Assembly: GCA_902796095.1 (NCBI GenBank) | Contig: CADBNP010000276.1 | Span: 1 to 10,684, forward strand | Direction: 5' to 3' | DNA length: 10,684 nt | Origin: an uncultured Aeromonadales bacterium | GTDB taxonomy: Bacteria; Pseudomonadota; Gammaproteobacteria; Enterobacterales; Succinivibrionaceae | In this document: positions 1 through 6,667 of the stretch, in pieces | How the letters are laid out: each line of letters starts with the position of its first letter | Numbering within the stretch: the stretch's first letter is position 1 | The notes under the pieces: model-generated | What the model was told of the DNA's origin: nothing | What the model saw: the letters and a program-made list of their open reading frames with translations, nothing else | Databases searched by the model: none | Program-made: the position numbers and the translations under genes

Positions 1-6
1 CGTATA

Positions 7-49
7 TTTATATTATAAGTAATTGTACTAAAACGTGATATACATCACA
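7..49 (-). promoter_or_regulatory. Candidate CRP-dependent promoter for a gene left of the window
   Basis: The near-perfect dyad CGTGA-TATACA-TCACA at 34-49 matches the CRP consensus TGTGA-N6-TCACA in nine of ten arm positions. On the minus strand it is followed by AT-rich DNA with two overlapping -10-like hexamers: TATAAT at 17-12 and TATAAA at 12-7. If TATAAA is used, the dyad centre (41.5) falls close to -41.5 from the inferred start site, the class II CRP geometry. No good -35 hexamer is visible, as expected for an activator-dependent promoter. The controlled gene would start left of base 1 and is not seen. The match is seen in the sequence; CRP binding is inferred. Confidence 0.45.
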
Positions 50-144
50 ATTAGCAAAATCAACACTTTTCCTGAACAGAGCCTTTCGTTTTACAAAATT
101 AACAGAAGAAAACAGATAATCAGACAGTGATTATTGAAACACAC

Positions 145-173
145 AAAAAAGCCGGTGAAGGAGAAACACCGGC
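145..173 (-). terminator. Rho-independent terminator after the WYL regulator
   Basis: A perfect 7-bp stem, GCCGGTG (151-157) with CACCGGC (167-173), encloses a 9-nt loop and is followed on the minus strand by six T (150-145). It lies about 30 nt past the stop codon of the WYL gene, so it ends that transcript. There is no T run on the plus-strand side, so it works in one direction only. Confidence 0.9.
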
Positions 174-203
174 ATGGTACCACTTGTAATCTGACAATAA
201 GGA

Positions 204-1430
204 TCAAACAGGAAGGATATCGTTCGATTCCATTTCCTTCTTGACGATTTCATTCCAGTTGGCTGGCTCGAGCACTTCAACATGAGTGCCAAACTTATCC
301 AGGAACCACTTCATTTCAGCAACACCGCACGCATCAAACTCAACAGTAATTCTGCCTTCAATATCCTTTGATGTCTTCTGACGCTCGGAAGGTGTAACAA
401 ACTGATAGTTATTGAGATGAGATGATGCATAGGCATCAAAGCGCCACTTCATGTGATGTACTTCCTTGCTCAGGAAGATACCAAAACTGTTGTAAATGAT
501 ATTATCAACAGTTTCCTTTGGATCCAGTGCAAAGTAGATATTCTTTGGTGGAAGAACCTTGCGCGGCTGAACCAGACCAATGATTGATCCATCCTCAGCT
601 CTTCTGTGGTAAGGTCTGCGGGTATCAGCCTTCTTGTAATCAAGACAGGTTACTATGTTACTGAGTTTGAAAAACTTGTAAAGAGTCTCTTCACCCTTGT
701 TGCCGCGGATAACATCAATATCGGATTCTTCCATATGAACGATATTGGCATCCTTGGTAAGTTCTGAAATCATTTCCTCCGGAACGACCTTTGCAACAAG
801 GTACTGAGTGTTTCCGTACAGGAAGCCTATAGGTGCAACAAGATACATCTTTCCGTCAGGAGCGTTATTGCTCTTGTAGAAAATCTGACATACACAGTGA
901 TCATAGATGTAAGAATTGAGTCTTCCTACCAGAGCCTCGTCAACATCAAAATGAGGACCGCGGAAACGAACCACACTGGCCTTGCTGCGAAGGCTGGCTT
1001 CAGTATTTGATTCATAACTGCTCTTCTTTTTCTTCGAATCATCAGAAGCTGTGATCTTTGAGAGAAGTCTCTTGAGATCTGCCCTTACAGTCTCCGAATC
1101 AGAACCGAGAAGATCAGGCGATTCATTGAAGAAAGAGATCGCACGCTCCAGAGAAGATGCATCTGAAGGAGTGAAATCAAAGCTGTAGTTTGAGTTCTTT
1201 GTAAAATCAACACTGAAATACTTGTTTCTGTTCGCTCTCCTTACCATGAGATAGTTAGGAAACAGTCTCATCACTGTGGTAACCCATCTCTGAGCCGTAC
1301 GCTTGTTGATATTGAAGGCATCGCATATGTCATCATAGCTCATGCCATCCTGACCGACAGCACACAATCGATTCAGAAAATCAATGTTAAGAGTATTCTT
1401 CGTATTTTCAGTATTGGCTTTTTTAACCAT
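204..1430 (-). CDS. WYL-domain transcriptional regulator (helix-turn-helix + WYL)
   Basis: This is a 408-residue protein with the layout of WYL-family regulators. An N-terminal winged helix-turn-helix (about residues 14-70, with the recognition-like stretch YDDICDAFNINKRTAQRW) is followed by a charged Ser/Lys-rich linker (about 110-150). The WYL core follows (about 165-260), with the strand QIFYK near 182-186 and the signature turn near 200-212. The signature tripeptide reads Q-Y-L (209-211) instead of W-Y-L. An Arg-rich stretch, RRPYHRRAEDG, lies near 272-283, and a C-terminal WCX-like segment runs from about 325 to 400. WYL domains sense ligands, often nucleic-acid fragments or nucleotides, and switch DNA binding; the ligand and targets here cannot be told. 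The ATG start is preceded by GGGAG at good spacing. The gene lies 277 nt behind purA and ends at its own terminator. Family membership is fairly sure, function is not. The location differs from E. coli, where nsrR and rnr follow purA. Confidence 0.82.
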   Translation of the reverse strand: MVKKANTENTKNTLNIDFLNRLCAVGQDGMSYDDICDAFNINKRTAQRWVTTVMRLFPNYLMVRRANRNKYFSVDFTKNSNYSFDFTPSDASSLERAISFFNESPDLLGSDSETVRADLKRLLSKITASDDSKKKKSSYESNTEASLRSKASVVRFRGPHFDVDEALVGRLNSYIYDHCVCQIFYKSNNAPDGKMYLVAPIGFLYGNTQYLVAKVVPEEMISELTKDANIVHMEESDIDVIRGNKGEETLYKFFKLSNIVTCLDYKKADTRRPYHRRAEDGSIIGLVQPRKVLPPKNIYFALDPKETVDNIIYNSFGIFLSKEVHHMKWRFDAYASSHLNNYQFVTPSERQKTSKDIEGRITVEFDACGVAEMKWFLDKFGTHVEVLEPANWNEIVKKEMESNDILPV

Positions 1431-1497
1431 TTTTCTCTCCCTTTTAATCAGCAGTCAGATTGCAGAAATTCTAACTATAAACGCTTCATTTTAAACA

Positions 1498-1515
1498 TCA
1501 GTACTTACATACTGA
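1498..1515. repeat. Operator-like inverted repeat in the WYL gene leader
   Basis: TCAGTA (1498-1503) and TACTGA (1510-1515) form perfect 6-bp arms around a 6-nt spacer, an 18-bp dyad of operator size. One half, TCAGTATG on the minus strand, recurs exactly inside the spacer of the candidate promoter at 1562-1555. This suggests, but does not show, autoregulation by the WYL protein. Confidence 0.4.
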
Positions 1516-1547
1516 ACAGACCAATTATTACAATCTGCGAAACTGAT

Positions 1548-1575
1548 AATATAGCATACTGACTGCCGTCCTCAA
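1548..1575 (-). promoter_or_regulatory. Candidate sigma70 promoter for the WYL regulator
   Basis: On the minus strand TTGAGG (1575-1570) and TATATT (1553-1548) are separated by 16 nt. This would place transcription start near 1541 and give a leader of roughly 110 nt. The spacer contains one copy of TCAGTATG (1562-1555), which is repeated downstream at 1515-1508. The hexamers are only moderate matches. Confidence 0.4.
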
Positions 1576-1707
1576 GAGACAGTACAACTCACACACTAAT
1601 TACAAATATCAGAGTGATGGGATCAAACACCATACATCAGCTGACAACAGCATTGTAATCAATTGCATTTTCAGAAAGATAATACTACCCTTCTGATTAA
1701 CTCAAAA

Positions 1708-3006
1708 CTATTTGAAATCAAACGGATCCTGAAGAACAATCGTCTCATCCCTGTCAGGACCTGTAGAAATTACTGCAAGTTCCATTTCTGTAACCTCCAG
1801 CAATCTTCTAATGTAATTTTTAGCGGCATCAGGAAGTTCATCCATGGACTTGACTCCATAAGTTGACTGCTTCCATCCAGGCATGGTTTCATAAACAGGT
1901 TCGATGCCCTCATAATCCGCTGCAGCCATAGGGGATGACCTGATAATTTCACCGTTTTTGCGGTAGGCAACACATATCTTAATTTCATCAAGATCGTCAA
2001 GAACATCAAGTTTGGTCAGACACAAGGCTGATATTGAGTTGATCATGATGGATCTTCTCATGGCAACAGCGTCAAACCAGCCACAGCGACGGCGGCGGCC
2101 AGTTACAGATCCAAACTCATGCCCCTTGGTACAGAGATATTCTCCGATGGCATCATTAAGTTCGGTAGGGAAAGGACCGCCTCCCACTCTGGTGGTGTAC
2201 GCCTTGGCAATTCCCAGAACATAGTCGACATTACGCGGACCGTATCCGGCACCGGTGCACACACCGCCTGAAACTGTGTTGGAGGACGTAACATAAGGGA
2301 AAGTACCGTGATCTATATCAAGAAAAGTTCCCTGCGCACCTTCGAACATTACCTTCTCGCCATTCTTTCGCGCCTCATCAAGAAGAAGGGTAACATCACA
2401 TATCATGGCGGTGATAACAGGAGCGTATTCCTTCATTTTGCTGAGAGTCTCCTCATAGGAAACCTCTTCAGCATGATAGTAATTCTTGAGAACAAAGTTG
2501 TGATAATCCATCACCGACCTGAGTTTCTCGGCAAAGACATCCATATCACGAAGATCACCGACTCTCAGACCGCGACGGGCAACCTTATCCTCATAGGTAG
2601 GACCTATTCCCTTGCCGGTGGTACCGATGGCCTTGCTGCCAAGTGCCTTCTCCCTGGCATGATCAAGAGCAGCATGATACGGCATGATCAGTGAGGTGGC
2701 GTCAGATATGCGAAGACGGGATCTGACTTCAAGACCGCAGCTCTCCAACTCACCTATTTCGCACATAAGAGCTTCCGGACTCAGAACAACACCGTTTCCA
2801 ATAACGCATATTGCATCCTTATGGAGTATGCCGGAAGGAATCAAACGAAGTACAGTTTTCCTGCCGTTTACAACCAGAGTATGACCGGCGTTGTGACCGC
2901 CCTGATACCGCACAACATACTTTGCACGTTCCGCCAGTAAATCAACAATCTTACCTTTTCCCTCATCGCCCCACTGAGTTCCGAGAACTACTACATTTTG
3001 ACTCAT
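1708..3006 (-). CDS. purA: Adenylosuccinate synthetase
   Basis: PurA catalyses the GTP-dependent joining of IMP and aspartate to adenylosuccinate, the first committed step from IMP to AMP, in the cytosol. The 432-residue product has the same length as E. coli PurA. Visible motifs are the N-terminal GTQWGDEGKGK loop (residues 9-19, with the catalytic Asp14), GGHNAGHT (36-43, with the catalytic His42), IGTTGKGIGPTYEDK (about 127-141), GAQGTFLDIDHGTFPYVTSSN-type IMP-binding segment (about 223-243) and the Arg-rich TGRRRRCGW stretch near 302-310. The ATG is preceded by a modest GGGAT Shine-Dalgarno. It stands behind hflC as in other gammaproteobacteria, but the terminator between them means it is transcribed from its own promoter in the 149-nt gap. 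An inverted repeat in that gap is a possible operator. Nothing is truncated and identification is secure. Confidence 0.98.
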   Translation of the reverse strand: MSQNVVVLGTQWGDEGKGKIVDLLAERAKYVVRYQGGHNAGHTLVVNGRKTVLRLIPSGILHKDAICVIGNGVVLSPEALMCEIGELESCGLEVRSRLRISDATSLIMPYHAALDHAREKALGSKAIGTTGKGIGPTYEDKVARRGLRVGDLRDMDVFAEKLRSVMDYHNFVLKNYYHAEEVSYEETLSKMKEYAPVITAMICDVTLLLDEARKNGEKVMFEGAQGTFLDIDHGTFPYVTSSNTVSGGVCTGAGYGPRNVDYVLGIAKAYTTRVGGGPFPTELNDAIGEYLCTKGHEFGSVTGRRRRCGWFDAVAMRRSIMINSISALCLTKLDVLDDLDEIKICVAYRKNGEIIRSSPMAAADYEGIEPVYETMPGWKQSTYGVKSMDELPDAAKNYIRRLLEVTEMELAVISTGPDRDETIVLQDPFDFK

Positions 3007-3039
3007 CTATCCCAATTCTCACACAAAAAATATACAATT

Positions 3040-3076
3040 ATTTTACAACAATTTGACCGGCATTGCACAGTCAAAT
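3040..3076 (-). promoter_or_regulatory. purA upstream region with inverted repeat and -10 candidate
   Basis: ATTTGAC (3051-3057) and GTCAAAT (3070-3076) are perfect 7-bp arms 12 nt apart, directly upstream of a -10-like TAAAAT (minus strand, 3045-3040). At 17-nt spacing the -35 position reads GTGCAA, a poor match, so an activator or a different start may be involved. The dyad does not resemble the E. coli PurR box ACGCAAACGTTTGCGT. A second pair of arms, GGCATTG (3059-3065) and CAATGCC (3093-3099), overlaps it. The repeat is seen directly; an operator role is inferred. Confidence 0.4.
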
Positions 3077-3110
3077 ATAACTTTATCCGAAACAATGCCA
3101 TACTACATAT

Positions 3111-3144
3111 AAAAAAATCCCGGAAACAAAGCTTCATTCCGGGA
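3111..3144 (-). terminator. Rho-independent terminator after hflC
   Basis: TCCCGGAA (3118-3125) and TTCCGGGA (3137-3144) form a perfect 8-bp stem with an 11-nt loop, followed on the minus strand by seven T (3117-3111). It begins about 11 nt after the hflC stop codon. It closes the transcript that comes down from hfq or further upstream and separates it from purA. Confidence 0.93.
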
Positions 3145-3155
3145 CTTTTACGATA

Positions 3156-4043
3156 TTATTTCACTGAATCAAAATTCTCAAAAAACTCGCCTTCAGGCTT
3201 TACAACAATAATATTGTTGCCGTTCATCATGCTCTTCCGGTAGGCACTCATGCTCCTCAGAAAATTAAAGAGATTCTGATCCAGCTTGTAGGTATCTGCA
3301 TAAATCTTCACAGCCTGGGCATCACCGGCACCCTTTACCTCCTTGGCATTCTTCTGAGCGGTGGCGAGCATTACCGCAACCTCCTTGTCCACCTCGGCGC
3401 GGATGAACTCAGCCTGCTTGATGCCGAGGGCTCTGTGCTCCTTTGCTACCGCATTTCGCTCTGCACGCATACGTTCGAAGATCGAGTTGGAAACCTCCAC
3501 AGGAAGATTAATCTGCTTGATCCTTACATCAATAACCCGGATGCCGAGCTCTGATGAGCTGGCTGAATTAAGCAGAGCACTCTGCATAACCTCGGCTCTC
3601 TCACCGGAAACAATCTCCTTGATGGTTCTGCTTCCGATTTCGGAACGGAGTCCGTTGCTGATTTTGTTTTTCAGCAAATCCGAGGCCACAACATAATCAC
3701 CGCCGTTGGTGGTAAGAAAGAACAGTGCAGGATCCTCTATCTGCCACTTTACATATGAATCTATGATTAGATCCTTCTTTTCAGATGTTACAAAACGATC
3801 TGCAGATGATTCCATTGACTGGACTCTCACATCAAGAGTCTTGACAGTTTCTATCAGAGGCAGTTTGAAATGAAGTCCCGGCGAATAGATCCGCGGAGGA
3901 GCGTTCTCATCATCAGCTCCGCTGTCACGAACCACCTTTCCAAACTGGAACACTATACCAACCTGCCCTTCGCGGACAGTGAACAGGGAAGCTGAAACAG
4001 CGAGTACCATAAAAACCAGAACCGCCAGTAATTTCTGGATCAT
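3156..4043 (-). CDS. hflC: HflC, SPFH-family partner of HflK and modulator of FtsH
   Basis: HflC and HflK form the large periplasmic complex that encloses and restrains the membrane AAA+ protease FtsH. The 295-residue product has one N-terminal membrane anchor (about residues 4-21), then a band-7/SPFH domain starting with FTVREGQVGIVFQFGKV (21-37) and including SPGLHFKLPLIETV. A long charged helical region, from about 190 with RMRAERNAVAKEHRALG, is rich in Ala/Glu/Lys and ends in a hydrophobic strand NNIIVVKPEGEFF. E. coli HflC is slightly longer (about 334). The start overlaps the hflK stop codon by ATGA, and a very strong AGGAGG sits upstream, so translation is coupled yet independently strong. 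A terminator follows directly. Order and domain layout make the assignment to HflC rather than another SPFH protein firm. Confidence 0.96.
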   Translation of the reverse strand: MIQKLLAVLVFMVLAVSASLFTVREGQVGIVFQFGKVVRDSGADDENAPPRIYSPGLHFKLPLIETVKTLDVRVQSMESSADRFVTSEKKDLIIDSYVKWQIEDPALFFLTTNGGDYVVASDLLKNKISNGLRSEIGSRTIKEIVSGERAEVMQSALLNSASSSELGIRVIDVRIKQINLPVEVSNSIFERMRAERNAVAKEHRALGIKQAEFIRAEVDKEVAVMLATAQKNAKEVKGAGDAQAVKIYADTYKLDQNLFNFLRSMSAYRKSMMNGNNIIVVKPEGEFFENFDSVK

Positions 4044-5026
4044 TTTCTTCCTCCTTCTGCATTTTTAGACGGTCTTTCAGTAAGCTTATCTATTGGGAGA
4101 TAGATAAGTGAACCTGCGGCATCCTCCGGCAGATCAACCAGCACCTTGTTGTTTGAGGAATAGATTTCCTCCATGGTCTCGAGATAGATACGCTTCTTTG
4201 TCAGAGTCGGTGCATTGTTATACTCCGGAAGAATAGCCTTGAATCTTGCAACCTCACCCTCGGCATCCAGAACTACCTTCTGGCGGTACGCCTCTGCCTC
4301 TTCTCCAAGACGCTGAACCTTACCCACAGCCTTAGGCTTGATTTCTCTTGCATATGCCTCGGCCTCTCGAATATAGCGCTGTTCGTCTTCCTGGGCGGCT
4401 ATGGCGTCATCAAACGCATCCTTAACCTGATCCGGAGCCCTTGCCGGAAGCATGTTCACGTCAAGGATCGTGATGCCCATGTCGTACGGCTTGATAATAG
4501 CCTCCATGGCACTCCATGTATCCTGCTTCACCTTCTGGCGGCCCTTTGTCAAAACATCATCCATTGTTGTATGACCAACCACATAACGAAGAGCACTGTC
4601 TGTAGCCTGCATCAGACTTTCATTCGGATTGGTTACAGAAAACAGGTACTTGTAGGCATCAGAGATCTTGAACTGAACATTAAGTTCAACCACAACCACA
4701 TTCTCATCCTTGGTGAGCATCATGCCGGAGGAGGAGAATGACTGAACAGACGTAATGTTGACAGGATAAACCTTGTCAATAAAGGTAGGTTTCCAGTTAA
4801 GACCCGGCTGCACCGTATTGACATATTTGCCAAAACGAAGAACAACACCGCGGTCTGATTCCGAAATGGTGTAGAAGCCGCTTAAAACCCATAGGGCCGT
4901 CAGAAGCCCAATAACCACCAGAACAACAACCTTGCTGCCGTTCAGAAAACTAAGATTTATATTTCCTCCTCCGGAACGACCAGATCCGGACGGAGCGTCG
5001 CTTGGCTTCTTCCAAGGCATATTCAT
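4040..5026 (-). CDS. hflK: HflK, SPFH-family partner of HflC and modulator of FtsH
   Basis: HflK is the second subunit of the HflKC cage around FtsH, anchored in the inner membrane with the SPFH domain in the periplasm. The 328-residue product begins with a short Gly/Ser-rich, Pro-containing cytosolic tail (about residues 8-21, SDAPSGSGRSGGGN). One membrane helix follows (about 33-51), then the SPFH domain with SESDRGVVLRFGKYVNTVQPGLNW (about 55-78), and a helical region with AIAAQEDEQRYIREAEAYAREIKPKA-type charged repeats. It is about 90 residues shorter than E. coli HflK (419). The long Gly-rich and acidic N-terminal tail of that protein is largely missing, and the C-terminal tail is short. 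The start codon overlaps the hflX stop (ATGA), behind AAGGG at rather close spacing. A second ATG two codons on would have better spacing and cannot be excluded. Confidence 0.96.
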   Translation of the reverse strand: MNMPWKKPSDAPSGSGRSGGGNINLSFLNGSKVVVLVVIGLLTALWVLSGFYTISESDRGVVLRFGKYVNTVQPGLNWKPTFIDKVYPVNITSVQSFSSSGMMLTKDENVVVVELNVQFKISDAYKYLFSVTNPNESLMQATDSALRYVVGHTTMDDVLTKGRQKVKQDTWSAMEAIIKPYDMGITILDVNMLPARAPDQVKDAFDDAIAAQEDEQRYIREAEAYAREIKPKAVGKVQRLGEEAEAYRQKVVLDAEGEVARFKAILPEYNNAPTLTKKRIYLETMEEIYSSNNKVLVDLPEDAAGSLIYLPIDKLTERPSKNAEGGRK

Positions 5027-6315
5027 TCATCCCTTAAGATATAATTATCCAACACATTACAGTTTCTTTTATTCAACTGATTGAAATCCGCCTCCGGCAT
5101 ACGGACAGACAGCAGATTTTCACCTGAATCAGTGTATTCATCTCCGACAACAGCATGAAGGCGGTAAAACTCAGCTCTGATCCTGCCTGCTGAAACCGGA
5201 AGCAGCAGCTGTAATTCTACTATATTTTTCCTTGTCAGTTCAGTAACAATTTGAAGCAGCAGTTCAATGCCGGAGCCGGTCGAAGCCGACACCCAGACGG
5301 CACACGGACGCCCGGAACCGTCATACTCCGCATGAGGCGTAAGATTCTCATTCAGGTCGATTTTATTGTATACCGTAAGTCGCGGAACACCTCCTGCACC
5401 GATTTCCTCAAGAACCAGATTCACCTGTTCAATGTTATCCTGCATTCTGTCATCGCAGGCATCCACAACATGAAGAAGAAGAGAGGCATCCCTGGTTTCC
5501 TGGAGAGTCGCCTTAAAGGCGGCGACAAGATCATGGGGAAGATGACGGATAAAACCCACCGTATCCGCAAAAATGACTGTTCCACCCTGAGGAAGATCGT
5601 ATTTTCTAAGCGTCGGATCCAGTGTTGCAAAAAGCTGATCTGCTGCATAAACACCGGCATCTGTCAGACGGTTGAAAAGAGTGGACTTGCCGGCATTGGT
5701 GTACCCAACCAGGGACAGCACCGGAATTTCCCTCTTCTGCCTTGACTTTCTACCGGATTCACGCTGAACTTCTACTTTTTCCAGTTCCTTCTTTATAACA
5801 AAAATGCGTTCATTCAGTTCACGTCGATCAAGTTCAAGCTGCTTTTCTCCGGGACCGCCGCGCAGACCGAAGCCACCCTTCTGACGCTCGAGATGAGTCC
5901 ATCCTCTTACCAGACGTGTTGACTTATACTTCAACTGGGCAAGCTCGACCTGAAGTTTGCCTTCATAGGTACGGGCCCGCTGGGCAAAAATTTCAAGGAT
6001 CAGTGCCGTACGATCAATAACCTTGCAGCCAACCTCCCGGCTAATATTGCGTTCCTGAGCAGGAGAAAGGGGATTATTGAAGATCACAAGATCCGCAGAT
6101 ACGGCGGCAGTCAGAGTTTTGAGCTCATCTATTTTGCCGGATCCGATAAAAAACCTGGGATTTGGAAGATTGCGACGGCACACCATCACATCGCATATTT
6201 CAAGATCTGCTGATACGGCAAGAAGACGAAGCTCGGAGAGATCCTCGCATTCATCTGCATTTGAAAGAATTTCAGAATGAACCAGCACAACCCTGAGCTG
6301 TTCCGTATTACTCAA
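5023..6315 (-). CDS. hflX: Ribosome-associated GTPase HflX
   Basis: HflX binds the 50S subunit and splits stalled ribosomes under heat and other stress. The 430-residue product (E. coli 426) has the N-terminal HflX domain with LSPAQERN and VIDRTALILEIFAQRARTYEGKLQVELAQL-type signature (about 80-130). The glycine loop GLRGGPGEKQLELDRR (about 150-165) carries one extra Gly and a Lys in place of the Thr of E. coli. A charged coiled-coil follows, then the G domain: G1 GYTNAGKST near 203-211, G3 DTVGF near 250, G4 NKID near 315 and G5 SAST near 343. The start is TTG, not ATG: no in-frame ATG occurs before about codon 44, conserved N-terminal sequence starts near the TTG, and GGAG lies 6 nt upstream. 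It follows hfq by 36 nt and overlaps hflK by 4 nt. Confidence 0.97.
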   Translation of the reverse strand: MSNTEQLRVVLVHSEILSNADECEDLSELRLLAVSADLEICDVMVCRRNLPNPRFFIGSGKIDELKTLTAAVSADLVIFNNPLSPAQERNISREVGCKVIDRTALILEIFAQRARTYEGKLQVELAQLKYKSTRLVRGWTHLERQKGGFGLRGGPGEKQLELDRRELNERIFVIKKELEKVEVQRESGRKSRQKREIPVLSLVGYTNAGKSTLFNRLTDAGVYAADQLFATLDPTLRKYDLPQGGTVIFADTVGFIRHLPHDLVAAFKATLQETRDASLLLHVVDACDDRMQDNIEQVNLVLEEIGAGGVPRLTVYNKIDLNENLTPHAEYDGSGRPCAVWVSASTGSGIELLLQIVTELTRKNIVELQLLLPVSAGRIRAEFYRLHAVVGDEYTDSGENLLSVRMPEADFNQLNKRNCNVLDNYILRDE

Positions 6316-6351
6316 GGCTTACTCCGGAAGACAGAACTGACATGGATACTG

Positions 6352-6603
6352 CTAAGACTCCTGCTCAGCCGTGCTATCTGCACGAAAAACATGTATAGGC
6401 TTGGCAGGCACTATGGTAGATATGGCATGTTTGTACACCATCTGCTGACACACATTGTTCTTCAGCAGAATGACAAACTGATCAAAGGACTCCACAAACC
6501 CCTGAAGTTTTATTCCATTAACCAGAAAAATAGAAACCGGAATCCTCTCCCGGCGGATCTCATTCAAAAAAGGATCCTGAATCAGCTGTCCTTTGGCATT
6601 CAT
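6352..6603 (-). CDS. hfq: RNA chaperone Hfq
   Basis: Hfq is the hexameric Sm-like chaperone that pairs small RNAs with mRNAs. The 83-residue form starts MNAKGQLIQDPFLNEIRRER. An in-frame GTG three codons earlier would give 86 residues, but it abuts AAGAG, which is too close, whereas the ATG at 6603 has GAGG 8 nt upstream and matches the conserved Hfq N-terminus. The Sm1 motif includes SIFLVNGIKLQGFVESFDQF and the Sm2 motif YKHAISTIVP. Proximal-face Gln9, Asp10, the Lys-His of YKH, and the rim RRER patch (17-20) are present. The distal-face position equal to E. coli Tyr25 is Phe26. The loop before YKH (NNVCQQMV) is one residue longer than in E. coli. The C-terminal tail is short, about 15 residues against some 35 in E. 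coli. The gene has a promoter-bearing gap upstream and hflX 36 nt downstream. Confidence 0.98.
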   Translation of the reverse strand: MNAKGQLIQDPFLNEIRRERIPVSIFLVNGIKLQGFVESFDQFVILLKNNVCQQMVYKHAISTIVPAKPIHVFRADSTAEQES

Positions 6604-6620
6604 ACCATGCACCTCTTGAA

Positions 6621-6631
6621 ATTATTATTTT
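6621..6631 (-). promoter_or_regulatory. AAT-repeat before the hfq Shine-Dalgarno (possible Hfq site)
   Basis: In the mRNA sense the sequence reads AAAATAATAAT, three consecutive A-A-N triplets, ending 4 nt before the AAGAGG Shine-Dalgarno of hfq. The Hfq distal face is known to prefer A-R-N repeats, and E. coli Hfq represses its own translation through its 5' leader. Self-binding here is inferred from the motif and its position. Confidence 0.45.
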
Positions 6632-6667
6632 AGGCAGGTTTTTTCTGCTGCACAACTCTGTAGAACA

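Larger units (their letters stand above)
1431..1707. other. AT-rich gap between purA and the WYL gene
   Basis: This 277-nt stretch has no convincing coding frame. It contains the candidate WYL promoter and operator-like repeats described separately. No strong GC-rich hairpin with a T run follows the purA stop codon. There is only a weak, imperfect stem around 1652-1668, so read-through from purA into the WYL gene is possible. Confidence 0.6.

Noticed and set aside
1663..1866. Plus-strand 67-codon frame across the end of purA
   Set aside because: Mostly antisense to purA and without a clear ribosome site or family resemblance.
2308..2694. Plus-strand open frame of 128 codons opposite purA
   Set aside because: Antisense to conserved PurA motifs; the protein looks random in composition.
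5251..5745. Plus-strand open frame of 164 codons opposite hflX
   Set aside because: Antisense to the conserved G domain of HflX; no family resemblance.
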